Shown here: positions 56,273 through 64,000 of the stretch, one piece after another
Numbering within the stretch: position 1 is the first letter of the stretch
Layout: each line of letters begins with the position of its first letter
Source: Marinobacterium iners
Lineage (GTDB): Bacteria > Pseudomonadota > Gammaproteobacteria > Pseudomonadales > Balneatricaceae
NCBI RefSeq assembly: GCF_017310015.1
Contig: NZ_CP022297.1
Span: forward strand, 3,224,001-3,288,000
Direction of reading: 5' to 3'
DNA length: 64,000 nucleotides
Notes under the pieces: generated by a model
Told to the model about the DNA's origin: nothing
What the model saw: the letters and a program-made list of their open reading frames with translations, nothing else
Database searches by the model: none
Translations under genes and position numbers: made by a program

Positions 56273-56848
56273 TCAGTTGTCACTGGCAACCGTGTTGCTG
56301 CCGGACGGTGCAGAAGGCTGAGCGGTAGTTGCAACCGTTGTAGTCTGGCCTGTACCGGTATCAGTACCGGTTGAGCTTTCAGCTGCACTGGCAACAGCGG
56401 ATTCAACAGCAGCCGCTTGCTGGGGCGCAGCCTGAACAACTGCAGCTGTAATGGCCTGAGCTTCAGCCGGTGCCGCAGTCGCTGCAGCCGCAGCAATGTT
56501 GGCTGCTTCCGCCGGTGCTGCTGTTGCAGCCGCAGCCGCGATGGCAGCGGCCTGAGCAGGTGCAGCAGTTGCAGCTGCAGCCGTGATGCTTACAGCCAGA
56601 GCCGGTGATGCGGCAACTGCAGCTGCCACGACCTGCTGGATGGCAACAGCATTATCACCCAGAGATGCCACAACGGCGGCAACGGCCTGAGCCAGAGCTT
56701 CACCTTCAGCCGTTGCCAGTGCTTTAACCTGTTCAGCAGACGGCTGAACACCGGTTGCCTGAACGGCCTGCAAAGTAGCTTCATCAGCCATGGCGTGGCC
56801 AGAGGCCAGAGCTACAGCCAAAGAAAGTGCTGTCAGAGTTTTGCGCAT
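56273..56848 (-). CDS. Secreted alanine-rich protein with 15-residue repeats
   Basis: 191 aa from ATG 56848, signal peptide MRKTLTALSLAVALASGHAM. After about residue 70 the sequence is a 15-residue repeat, five copies, of form I-x-A-A-A-x-x-A-A-P-A-x-A-x-x: VVAAAVAASPALAVS, ITAAAATAAPAQAAA, IAAAAATAAPAEAAN, IAAAAATAAPAEAQA, ITAAVVQAAPQQAAA. A Thr/Ser/Gly tail follows. Family not recognised. Its place between the barrel gene and the SPOR gene suggests a matrix or surface role; this is inference. Confidence 0.65.
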   Translation of the reverse strand: MRKTLTALSLAVALASGHAMADEATLQAVQATGVQPSAEQVKALATAEGEALAQAVAAVVASLGDNAVAIQQVVAAAVAASPALAVSITAAAATAAPAQAAAIAAAAATAAPAEAANIAAAAATAAPAEAQAITAAVVQAAPQQAAAVESAVASAAESSTGTDTGTGQTTTVATTAQPSAPSGSNTVASDN

Positions 56849-57062
56849 GATAACGTCCTCACTAGTATGTATGTCGAACCTGCCAGGGGAAGGGGCCGGC
56901 CCGATGTATTCCATTGCATGTTTATCCAAGTCGCACTGCTACTCCTTTGATGCCACCAGCTTGCAACCAGAACAGCAATTCTATTCAGATCCAATTCTAT
57001 TGTGTTGCACCTGCGTTTGCCAGCGCAAATGCCGCATAATCTGTTACCTTGTTGTTACATAA

Positions 57063-57917
57063 TCATACAACAAGTGTTTGAATTTCAACCACAAAACAGC
57101 CTTGCCCCCGCGCCTTCAACTGACCGCACAGCGCATCGGCATCGGCCCGTTTTGTAAAGGCGCCCGCATGTACGCGGTAAATCTCTTTACCTTCCAGTTC
57201 AACCGAGCGCACCTTCAGCAACAAAGGCGCCAACAGCCCGGGATAATCGCGCCTCAACTGCTGCAGCATGCCCACGGCGGCGGCCTGATCAGACAAAGAC
57301 GCCAATTGCACCCGGTATACAGCCGCATCATCTGCGCCCGAATCGGCCACTTTACGCGGCTCCATCTCGGCAAGACGCTGCGGCAATGCAGCCAACACCG
57401 ACTCGGGCAGCCTGCTGCGAAGCTGGGGTAATGCCTGAACAGCACTGACATCACCGCTCTGCTGCGCCAGCGTCATCCAGGCCAGGGATTCCAACAGGTC
57501 AGGCTCAGGCAGGTTAAGGTAAAGCAACGCGAGTTGATACTGCGCCCGGCCCTCGCCCTGCTCAGCCGCTTGTTGCCACCAATACGCAGCCTGCTCGATA
57601 TTGGGGTTATCCGGCCCGAAATAATACAGCGTACCCAGATTCAGTTGTGCGCCCGAGTGCCCCAGCGCGGCGGCCTGCTCGTAAAACAGTTTGGCTTGAT
57701 GAATGTCAGCCTCGATACCGATGCCACGCCGAAACAACTGCCCCAGGTTAAACATCGCATCGGCATCACCCTGGCGTGCGAGTGCCTGCCAGGTCTCGAT
57801 ATCCGTCATCAGCTCCTGACTCAGCCGGCTATGTGAAGGTGAATCAGCCAATGCCTGAAAATCGGATACCAGCACTGATAACAGCAGCAACACCCCCACG
57901 AAATGATGGCGCTTCAC
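57063..57917 (-). CDS. SEL1-repeat protein with C-terminal SPOR domain
   Basis: 284 aa from GTG 57917 (AGGGAG 5 bases before; upstream in-frame starts possible). Signal peptide (about 1-25). Three SEL1-like TPR units (about 45-155: AMFNLGQLFRRGIG, AQLNLGTLYYF, AQYQLALLYLN) and a SPOR domain (about 205-284: YRVQLASLSDQAAAV) that binds denuded peptidoglycan strands. Periplasmic; may link the cell wall to the exopolysaccharide export machine. Confidence 0.8.
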   Translation of the reverse strand: MKRHHFVGVLLLLSVLVSDFQALADSPSHSRLSQELMTDIETWQALARQGDADAMFNLGQLFRRGIGIEADIHQAKLFYEQAAALGHSGAQLNLGTLYYFGPDNPNIEQAAYWWQQAAEQGEGRAQYQLALLYLNLPEPDLLESLAWMTLAQQSGDVSAVQALPQLRSRLPESVLAALPQRLAEMEPRKVADSGADDAAVYRVQLASLSDQAAAVGMLQQLRRDYPGLLAPLLLKVRSVELEGKEIYRVHAGAFTKRADADALCGQLKARGQGCFVVEIQTLVV

Positions 57918-58067
57918 GCTCACTCCCTTGCTTGCCCGAAAAGTGTGCGCACCGCACACAAAGCGTGCATTATAGCCAAACTCAACACTGGTCAGCCCAT
58001 GCCCAAGTCATTAGTATTGTTCGCCTTGTCGAATATTGCACCTTAAAAAACAAGGACAGTCCCCTGC

Positions 58068-59414
58068 ATGAACCAGCCCCGTTCCCGCCTGGAAACCAGC
58101 CTCATCATTGCCACCCTGGCACTGCTGTTCTGGCTGCCTCTGCCATTGGGCAGCAATCGCGAATGGTCGGCAGCCCTGTTCTGGTTGCTGACGGCACTGC
58201 TGTGCGGCGGCTGGTCAATATTACAACTGCAGAAAGGCGTCAGTTCCAACCCGGCACTCAAACCCGCCCTGCCACTGTTCGGGCTGCTACTGCTGGTGCA
58301 GGGCTGGACCGTGATTCAATGGCTCAGCGGGATCAGTACCGATCCGGGGCGCACCTTGCACTATCTTATGCTGGGCATAGGCTACAGCCTGCTGTTTATC
58401 CTGATTATCGGCCTGTTCCACACCCGTAACCGCCTGACACTGTTGGCAGCAACACTGGTTGTCAGCGGCACTCTGCAAGGGTTCTATGGCAGCCTGATGA
58501 CACTCTCCGGTATTGAATGGCTGTTCTTCGTACCCAAAGACAGCTACTTCGGCGTCGCCACCGGCACCTTCGTTAACCGCAACCACCTGGCCGGCTATCT
58601 CGTGATGACCCTGGGCGTGGGTATCGGCCTGTTACTGGCACTGCGTGACGGCGCTCCTTTCCGCTGGACCAACCTGCTGGAAATGCTGATGGGCCCCAAG
58701 GCACGGCTGCGACTTGGACTGGTGATCATGGTGATCGCGCTGGTCATGACCCGCTCGCGCATGGGCAACACCGCCTTCTTTGCCTCGCTGATGATTCTGG
58801 GCGCCTTGTTTATCCTGCTCAACAAGGAAAATCGCCTGCGCAACAGCCTGATCCTCGCCAGCCTGATCATCATCGACGTACTGGTGATCAGCCAGTTCTT
58901 TGGCCTCGACAAACTCAAGGACCGCCTGGTCAACACCCGAGTTGAAAACGTGATGGACGGCGAGCAAGTCATCGCCCGTAAAAACGAGCTACGTCTGGAT
59001 GTGTTCGACTATGGCTGGGTACAGTTGATGGAACGCCCCATCTTCGGCTTTGGTGCAGGCAGCTTCGAGAGCAGCTTCCAGCGTTACCCGGGGCCAGATG
59101 TGCCATTGCATTATGACCATGCACACAACGACTACCTGCAGTTTGCCATTGAGTACGGCCTGATCGGTTTTCTCCTGCTGGGCGGGTTTGTATTGTTGGC
59201 GCTTTACCATGCACTGAAGGCCCTCTGGCGACGCGAATCCTGGTACCGCAGCGGTATGGGCTTTGGTGCAGCCATGGGGATATTGGGCATCCTGATCCAC
59301 TCCTCTACCGACTTCAACCTGCAGATACCCGCCAACGCCGCTACCTTTGTGACCCTGTGTGCCATGGCGGTTCTGGCCGGACAACACCGCAAAACGCGGC
59401 GCCGCGAGGCGTAG
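58068..59414 (+). CDS. O-antigen ligase / Wzy-like polymerase
   Basis: 448 aa with about 11 transmembrane helices and one large periplasmic loop (about 295-365). FGFGAGSFESSFQRYPGP and DHAHNDYLQFAIEYGLIG are the Wzy_C/WaaL signature, with the catalytic His region. It probably polymerises or ligates the polymer made by this locus (VpsL-like). Oriented away from the export operon. Its TAG stop is part of a REP-derived sequence. Confidence 0.88.
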   Translation: MNQPRSRLETSLIIATLALLFWLPLPLGSNREWSAALFWLLTALLCGGWSILQLQKGVSSNPALKPALPLFGLLLLVQGWTVIQWLSGISTDPGRTLHYLMLGIGYSLLFILIIGLFHTRNRLTLLAATLVVSGTLQGFYGSLMTLSGIEWLFFVPKDSYFGVATGTFVNRNHLAGYLVMTLGVGIGLLLALRDGAPFRWTNLLEMLMGPKARLRLGLVIMVIALVMTRSRMGNTAFFASLMILGALFILLNKENRLRNSLILASLIIIDVLVISQFFGLDKLKDRLVNTRVENVMDGEQVIARKNELRLDVFDYGWVQLMERPIFGFGAGSFESSFQRYPGPDVPLHYDHAHNDYLQFAIEYGLIGFLLLGGFVLLALYHALKALWRRESWYRSGMGFGAAMGILGILIHSSTDFNLQIPANAATFVTLCAMAVLAGQHRKTRRREA

Positions 59415-59452
59415 GAGCGAGGTTTGTGGGAGCGAGGTTTACCTCGCGACCC
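59411..59452 (+). repeat. REP sequence (one half copy plus one full copy)
   Basis: Half copy GTAGGAGCGAGGTTT (59411-59425) then a full copy 59426-59452 with core GAGCGAGGTTTACCTCGCGA. The half copy gives the polymerase its TAG; the full copy gives VanZ its TAA on the other strand. Confidence 0.85.
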
Positions 59453-59795
59453 ATTTCTCGGCAGCAAACAATATCAACATGGCCATCAGTACTCCCGCTG
59501 TATTGGCCAGAGCATCCATGGCGCTGAATACCCGCGCTGGTTGAACCACCTGCTGCGCATACTCCAGAAAAGGGCCACTCAACAGCAACAGCGGCCAAAC
59601 CAAATGCCCGCGCCACTCCCAAAATGCCAACCGGGCGCACAGGCCCAGCGCACAAAACGCCAGCAAGTGCATCCACTTATCGGAATGGCTAAACAGATCC
59701 GGCGGCGATTGCGGCCGGAACAGACCGTACAGCAGCAGGGTCAAACAGCCCATAAACAGAGCCAGACGCACCGGCCGGTTGAAAATCAATGGCAT
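59439..59795 (-). CDS. VanZ-family membrane protein
   Basis: 118 aa from ATG 59795 (MPLIFNRPVRLALF); upstream in-frame starts could add residues. Four helices. SHSDKWMHLLAFCALGL and SAMDALANTAGV are VanZ-family hallmarks. VanZ-like proteins are frequent in exopolysaccharide loci, with no proven biochemical role. Its last codons (WVAR) and stop come from the REP sequence. Confidence 0.85.
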   Translation of the reverse strand: MPLIFNRPVRLALFMGCLTLLLYGLFRPQSPPDLFSHSDKWMHLLAFCALGLCARLAFWEWRGHLVWPLLLLSGPFLEYAQQVVQPARVFSAMDALANTAGVLMAMLILFAAEKWVAR

Positions 59796-59918
59796 TGTGA
59801 AAAAACCGAATTGCACATGAACACTCCAACGACACATTCTGCTTTGCAGAATTGAATCGCGGTATCTTAGGTTACGCTGCGCTTTGGGTGGCACTAGCTG
59901 TCCAAAGCAAAGAGGAGG

Positions 59919-61439
59919 CTACTCGGGCTGATCAGCGGTCGCTTCACCGCTATCCTTCTCTCGAAACAACTCTCGGTAAGCCTCTTCAATTGCATCAAAG
60001 AGGTCTTCCGGTACTTGATACTGGTATTGATCACGCCGCTTTTGAGAAACCCGTCCTTTCTGATCAAGGCATAGCATGACCAAAGCCGATAGGACCTTAT
60101 CTGCAACGTCGAACTCACGATCAATGCGACGTTTAAGTTGATCATAGCGCTGTAGGTACGAGACCTCTTTTTTCATGTACTGCTCAACAGCCTCTTCGCT
60201 GGCACTGAACATCAGCTCAGCACAGGCGGTACCGTCCCAGTACCGATAAATTGCGTCGTGGCCAGTGAAAGTACAGTACACCTCATCAGCGCTTATCCAC
60301 TCGACGTTCCAGAAACGCCGGGTCTTTTCCGAAAAAGAAGTCAACGCATTCAAATAATCCAGCTCACGATCACGCAGCACCGCCGAGACTGGAAGTATCA
60401 ATCCGTTATCCAGCCTCCCCTGTTGGCACAAAGCATGGTGATACATGAAACGCGATATACGGCCATTTCCATCCATAAAAGGATGGATGAATACAAACCC
60501 AAAGGAGATCACAGCACTGGTGATGATCGGATCAACCGATCCAGCGGGGAGTTGATTCGCAAAGCCCATCCACTGCTCCATGAGGGTGCGGCACAAATCC
60601 GGCGGTGGCGGAATATAGGTTACCCCCGCGGCCCCATAGCCATTGCTCATGTAGTTCTGTTCCAATCGGAAGGAACTTGCCCAGTCAAATTTATTGGAGA
60701 TGATCTGGTTTTGCAGGTCGACCAGAAAATCTTCATCAATTAAACGCTTCTCATGCGCTTTTTTCAGAAGGTTCACAAAACGATGGGCTTTGGAGTCGTC
60801 CGGGACCTCCTTCTCTATTTCAAACGAGCTCTTGGTTTCACTCAAGTACGCCCACGCCAGCGCTCGATGCAGCATCTGAGGATCGAGCTGCTCGGTGAAG
60901 TCCCTTACCCCATCCAACACCTGCTTTGAGATACCCGCCTGTATCAGCTCTGTTTTCCGGACAGTGACACAATAATCGATGCTTCCCAAGCCGTTAAATA
61001 ACACCTTCCATCGGCGATTGCGTTCGCCCTCACAGGTAATGTAACGCTCCGGGTCAAACAGTGGCTGATACTTACCTGGAATATCCTCGGCGTCACGGGC
61101 CAAAACAGTGTGTGTAAAGTGCTCCCACAGGTAGCACGCCACACGAATATATTTTCCATTTGGTGATGCAGAAAAGGCTGACAACATTTCCTCTGCGGGA
61201 ATCAGCGGGAGTGCTTGGGCAAGGATTTGGAGGTTCACCCCTTCATGCTTGAGCGCAAAAAGAATATGACCCAGTACAGAGTCGACGGGCGATGGCATGA
61301 GCGCCCTGGGTATGGCTATAACACCACCGATAATCTCTTTTTTCTTAACCGATGTTACCCGGCACTCGACCTCAACCTCCTGTGCCTGAACAGCCGGGAG
61401 ATTGGCCAAGTACGCATAACCTATCAACTCATTCGCCAA
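59919..61439 (-). CDS. Fic-domain protein (adenylyltransferase-type)
   Basis: 506 aa, TTG start at 61439 (GGGGA just upstream). Full Fic motif HPFMDGNGRISR at 319-330 with catalytic His319, so it should transfer AMP to a target hydroxyl. An upstream helix segment TKSSFEIEKE (202-211) resembles the inhibitory (S/T)-x3-E-(G/N) motif but has Lys after the Glu. A winged-helix-like C-terminal part (about 430-500) is likely. No separate antitoxin gene is adjacent. Located within the polysaccharide region next to REP elements. Confidence 0.9.
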   Translation of the reverse strand: MANELIGYAYLANLPAVQAQEVEVECRVTSVKKKEIIGGVIAIPRALMPSPVDSVLGHILFALKHEGVNLQILAQALPLIPAEEMLSAFSASPNGKYIRVACYLWEHFTHTVLARDAEDIPGKYQPLFDPERYITCEGERNRRWKVLFNGLGSIDYCVTVRKTELIQAGISKQVLDGVRDFTEQLDPQMLHRALAWAYLSETKSSFEIEKEVPDDSKAHRFVNLLKKAHEKRLIDEDFLVDLQNQIISNKFDWASSFRLEQNYMSNGYGAAGVTYIPPPPDLCRTLMEQWMGFANQLPAGSVDPIITSAVISFGFVFIHPFMDGNGRISRFMYHHALCQQGRLDNGLILPVSAVLRDRELDYLNALTSFSEKTRRFWNVEWISADEVYCTFTGHDAIYRYWDGTACAELMFSASEEAVEQYMKKEVSYLQRYDQLKRRIDREFDVADKVLSALVMLCLDQKGRVSQKRRDQYQYQVPEDLFDAIEEAYRELFREKDSGEATADQPE

Positions 61440-61578
61440 ATCAGTCCCCAGCCCGCCCCAACACGCAGAAAATCTTCCTAATCGTCATTTTTTATAAAAA
61501 AAAGCCCTTTAAAGGAATAAAATATCACCGATATATGCCTAATGCCACATAAAAACCCTATGTCAATGCTTAAAGCAA

Positions 61579-61604
61579 GGTCGCGATCTGAAGATCGCTC
61601 CTAC
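61579..61604 (-). repeat. REP sequence, minus orientation
   Basis: Core GCGATCTTCAGATCGC when read on the minus strand; covarying stem compared with other copies. Confidence 0.8.
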
Positions 61605-61643
61605 ATCACAACAATGCACCAACATCCTGTGGGAGTGGGGCAT

Positions 61644-61669
61644 GTGGGAGCGAGGTTTATCTCGCGACC
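61644..61669 (+). repeat. REP sequence, plus orientation, at 3' side of RAYT
   Basis: Core GAGCGAGGTTTATCTCGCGA, just beyond the RAYT stop. Forms an inverted pair with the copy at 61579-61604. Confidence 0.8.
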
Positions 61670-61681
61670 CGGCCCCACACA

Positions 61682-62134
61682 TCACACCCAAATCGCATCC
61701 CAATGCGGGTATTGGCCCAAACGGGTTGCGATACCCGCGCGCAGCGGGTTGGCAAGGATATAGCGCGCAACCTTTAGAATCTGCTCATCGCGGCGTAGTG
61801 TGCGGTCGTGAAATCCGGTTTGCCATATCGGTCGGGGGCCAAACTGGCGCCGGTAGTAGTACGTGGTTTTCGCTTTGACGCCTTGAACCAACCGGGAGAT
61901 ATCGGCCTGTTCATGTTGCAGCCTGATCAACCAGTGAAAGTGATCCGGCATTACCACATATGCCAGGGTTTCAGCGTCAGCGGCAGTCTCATGCAGCGCG
62001 GTGATCAACCGGCGGCTCAGATAAAAATCGTTGAAAAAAGGCGTGCGATGCGCAGTTACAGCCGTCAGATGATAGACATGATTCACGAGCGAGCAGCGCC
62101 CTTTGCGAAGCGCGGCATATCCTGGCCTTTTCAT
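61682..62134 (-). CDS. REP-associated tyrosine transposase (RAYT)
   Basis: 150 aa, a single-domain Y1/HUH nuclease. HUH motif His65-Phe-His67 (MPDHFHWLI), active Tyr125 (KVARYILANPLRAG), and FHDRTLRRDE. RAYTs cut REP hairpins and are thought to disperse them; they are vertically kept, single-copy genes in many pseudomonads. Flanked on both sides by REPs with the right type of core. Catalytic residues intact. Confidence 0.92.
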   Translation of the reverse strand: MKRPGYAALRKGRCSLVNHVYHLTAVTAHRTPFFNDFYLSRRLITALHETAADAETLAYVVMPDHFHWLIRLQHEQADISRLVQGVKAKTTYYYRRQFGPRPIWQTGFHDRTLRRDEQILKVARYILANPLRAGIATRLGQYPHWDAIWV

Positions 62135-62158
62135 TATTCCCTCCTTGGAATGAAAAAT

Positions 62159-62200
62159 GGTCGCGACTCAAACGGGTCGCGACATGAATGTCGCTCCTAC
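62159..62200 (-). repeat. REP sequence (half copy and full copy), 5' of RAYT
   Basis: Full copy 62175-62200, minus-strand core GCGACATTCATGTCGC; half copy 62159-62169. Confidence 0.8.
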
Positions 62201-62222
62201 ACAACAACAATGCACCCACCCT

Positions 62223-62281
62223 GTAGGAGCGAGGTTTACCTCGCGACCTAAGCAGGGTCGCGACATAAATGTCGCTCCTAC
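62223..62281. repeat. REPIN: two REPs in inverted orientation
   Basis: Plus copy 62223-62248 (core GCGAGGTTTACCTCGC) and minus copy 62256-62281 (core GCGACATTTATGTCGC), 7 bases apart. The second copy supplies the galE stop codon. Confidence 0.85.
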
Positions 62282-63303
62282 ATCGAACCATACCCCTCCG
62301 GGTTCTGTGATTGCCAGCGCCAGGTGTCCTGCATCATCACATCCAGGCCCCGTTCGGCCTGCCAACCCAGCTCTTCGCGCGCCTTGACTGGGTCTGCCCA
62401 GCATTCGGCGATATCCCCTGCACGGCGAGGTTCGATGCGGTATGGAACCGGGCGGCCGGAGGCCTGCTCGAACGCCTGTACCATCTGCAGTACCGAATAA
62501 CCGTTGCCGGTGCCCAGGTTCCAGATGTTCACCCCGCTGCGCTCGGTCAGTGACTGCAGCGCCAGCAGGTGGCCGCGGGCCAGGTCCACTACATGGATGT
62601 AGTCGCGCACACCGGTGCCGTCTACTGTGGGGTAATCATCGCCAAACACCGCCAGTGCCTCGCGCTTGCCGATCGCCACCTGGCTGATGTAGGGCAACAG
62701 GTTGTTGGGAATCCCCTTGGGATCCTCACCGATCAGGCCGCTTTCATGCGCCCCCACCGGATTGAAATAGCGCAACAGGGCACAGCGCCAGCGGTTGTCC
62801 GAACGGGATAGATCGGCCAGCACCTGCTCCACCATCAATTTGGAGCGACCGTAAGGGTTGGTCGGCTCGCCGGTGGGGAAATCTTCACGGATCGGCATGG
62901 TATCCGGCTCGCCGTACACCGTGGCCGATGAGCTGAACACCAGGGTAAACACCCCCGCCGCCGCCATCGCCTGGCACAGGGTTATACTGCCGGCCACATT
63001 GTTCTCATAGTAACGCAGCGGCTGTTCGACACTCTCGCCGACCGCCTTCAGCCCGGCAAAGTGCAGCACCGCACTGATGTTATGCTCGGCAAACAGCCTG
63101 TCCATCAAGGCGCGGTCGCGAATATCACCCTGCACAAACAACGGCGCACGGCCACAGATCTGCTCCACGCGGCGTAATGATTCCGCCGAGCTGTTGCAGA
63201 GGTTATCCAGTACTACCACCTCATAACCGGCTTCCAGCAGGCACAGTGTTGTATGTGAACCGATATAACCGGCGCCACCGGTGACGAGGATTGTATCTGT
63301 CAT
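62278..63303 (-). CDS. galE: UDP-glucose 4-epimerase
   Basis: 341 aa NAD-dependent SDR enzyme interconverting UDP-glucose and UDP-galactose for the polysaccharide. Nucleotide loop [10 protein letters not shown] (9-18), SSSATVYG, and catalytic Tyr/Lys in [11 protein letters not shown]. Its final Met codon and TAG lie in the REP sequence. Overlaps the glycosyltransferase gene by 4 bases. Confidence 0.96.
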   Translation of the reverse strand: MTDTILVTGGAGYIGSHTTLCLLEAGYEVVVLDNLCNSSAESLRRVEQICGRAPLFVQGDIRDRALMDRLFAEHNISAVLHFAGLKAVGESVEQPLRYYENNVAGSITLCQAMAAAGVFTLVFSSSATVYGEPDTMPIREDFPTGEPTNPYGRSKLMVEQVLADLSRSDNRWRCALLRYFNPVGAHESGLIGEDPKGIPNNLLPYISQVAIGKREALAVFGDDYPTVDGTGVRDYIHVVDLARGHLLALQSLTERSGVNIWNLGTGNGYSVLQMVQAFEQASGRPVPYRIEPRRAGDIAECWADPVKAREELGWQAERGLDVMMQDTWRWQSQNPEGYGSM

Positions 63304-64000
63304 GCCTTACCCAACCACTTTGCCAACTTCGCCCTCAACAACATCCAGGCAAACTTGCTGTTGGTCACCAGGTAGCGCTTCCACATACGGCGTGGTTCCT
63401 GAATAACACGATACAGCCATTCCAGGCCCCACTTCTGCATCCACACAGGAGCACGTTTTACCTTACCGGCCACTACATCGAAGGTGCCACCCACACCCAT
63501 GACAAAGGTAACGCCCAATTGATCACGCCAGCGGTTGATGAAGTTCTCTTTCTTGGGCGATGTGATGGCGACAAACAACAGCTGTGCACCGGATTCCCGC
63601 ACCTTGTTAACCATCGCCTCCTCATCATCCCAGAAGTAGCCGTGGTGGTAACCGGCCAGCTTGAGGCCGGGGTACAGCTGCTGCACACGGCGGGCGGTTT
63701 CACCAACCACCTCATCTTTTGCACCCAGCAGGTAAACCGGGTAGCCCTTGCTTGCACTCATCGCCAGCAGTTCGTGGAACAGATCCACTCCGGCCACCCG
63801 CTCGGGTACGTTATGACCCAGCAGCCGCGCGCCGAGTACTACACCCATACCATCAATATTGATAATGTCGCACTCGCGCACCGAGGCATCCAACTGTAGG
63901 TCCTGCTGCATATTGACGATCTTGGCGACATTGACGACCACATGCTGGGTGAAACGATCCGCCGCCACAGCTGCATCGATCAGACCGACCGTTTCCTCCA
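63300..64000 (-). CDS. WecG/TagA/CpsF-family glycosyltransferase (5' end outside window)
   Basis: The frame is open to the window edge ([16 protein letters not shown] precedes an internal GTG at 63968), so the N-terminus is missing. [32 protein letters not shown] and [20 protein letters not shown] are typical of WecG/TagA enzymes that add ManNAcA or similar sugars to a polyprenyl-linked intermediate. Works with galE and the upstream exopolysaccharide genes. Confidence 0.88.
   Translation of the reverse strand, partial: EETVGLIDAAVAADRFTQHVVVNVAKIVNMQQDLQLDASVRECDIINIDGMGVVLGARLLGHNVPERVAGVDLFHELLAMSASKGYPVYLLGAKDEVVGETARRVQQLYPGLKLAGYHHGYFWDDEEAMVNKVRESGAQLLFVAITSPKKENFINRWRDQLGVTFVMGVGGTFDVVAGKVKRAPVWMQKWGLEWLYRVIQEPRRMWKRYLVTNSKFAWMLLRAKLAKWLGKA

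Noticed and set aside
59341..59676. 111-codon frame opposite the end of the polymerase, read through VanZ region
   Set aside because: Out of frame with VanZ and antisense to the polymerase C-terminus; no family resemblance.

Overview
The window looks like the chromosome of a gammaproteobacterium of the Oceanospirillales/Pseudomonadales type. Gene order is that of this group: hemA-prfA-prmC-moeB, lolB-tRNA-Gln-prs-rplY-pth-ychF, queA-tgt-yajC-secD-secF, and pncC-recA-recX-alaS-lysC-csrA-tRNA-Ser-tRNA-Arg. A FimX-like protein, an oadGAB sodium pump and Pseudomonas-style REP sequences point the same way. The genus cannot be fixed from sequence alone; a marine Marinobacterium/Neptunomonas-like bacterium is a guess.

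Layout. 1-3.7 kb (minus): haem, release-factor and cofactor genes. 3.9-9.8 kb (plus): a TPR lipoprotein, lolB, tRNA-Gln, prs, rplY, pth, ychF; ispE, usually between lolB and prs, is absent. 9.8-10.2 kb: Met-Gln-Met-Gln tRNA cluster behind a consensus promoter. 10.3-15.1 kb: fimX-like, serB, and a DedA-PAP2 fusion. 15.1-23.1 kb (minus): rnr, secF, secD, yajC, tgt, queA. 23.2-26.2 kb: a decayed island at tRNA-Leu(CAA), holding a Panacea-type toxin-antitoxin pair, an integrase tail, and a type I restriction remnant in which only rhuM is whole (hsdS fragment - rhuM - hsdR fragment). 26.2-30.1 kb (minus): a DUF4197 protein, guanine deaminase, and LexA-controlled umuDC. 30.2-36.8 kb: a small hypothetical gene, a Tat-exported sulfide:quinone reductase-like flavoprotein with a small membrane partner, an iron-sulfur photolyase/cryptochrome, a receiver-TPR protein, and a histone-deacetylase-fold amidohydrolase. 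36.85-38.12 kb: a complete IS4-family element with an 8-bp target duplication, sitting inside a terminator hairpin. 38.2-41.5 kb (minus): oadGAB. 41.9-50.4 kb (minus): thiI, tRNAs, csrA, lysC, alaS, recX, recA, pncC. 50.7-64 kb: an exopolysaccharide region resembling a vps/eps locus (outer-membrane barrel, export protein, Wzc-like kinase, CpsB-like phosphatase, VpsP-like protein, O-antigen-ligase-like polymerase, VanZ, galE, WecG-type glycosyltransferase). It is interrupted by a Fic protein and a REP-associated transposase with its REP sequences.

Functional links. SOS control is visible at recA and umuD (LexA boxes). FimX and the exopolysaccharide genes suggest a surface/biofilm lifestyle, probably tuned by CsrA. 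OadGAB suggests sodium energetics. The most unusual items are the Panacea pair with an unrecognised putative toxin, the Ala-rich protein with a strict 15-residue repeat beside the exopolysaccharide genes, the IS inside a terminator with a self-silencing leader hairpin, and REP sequences whose covarying hairpins supply the stop codons of three neighbouring genes.
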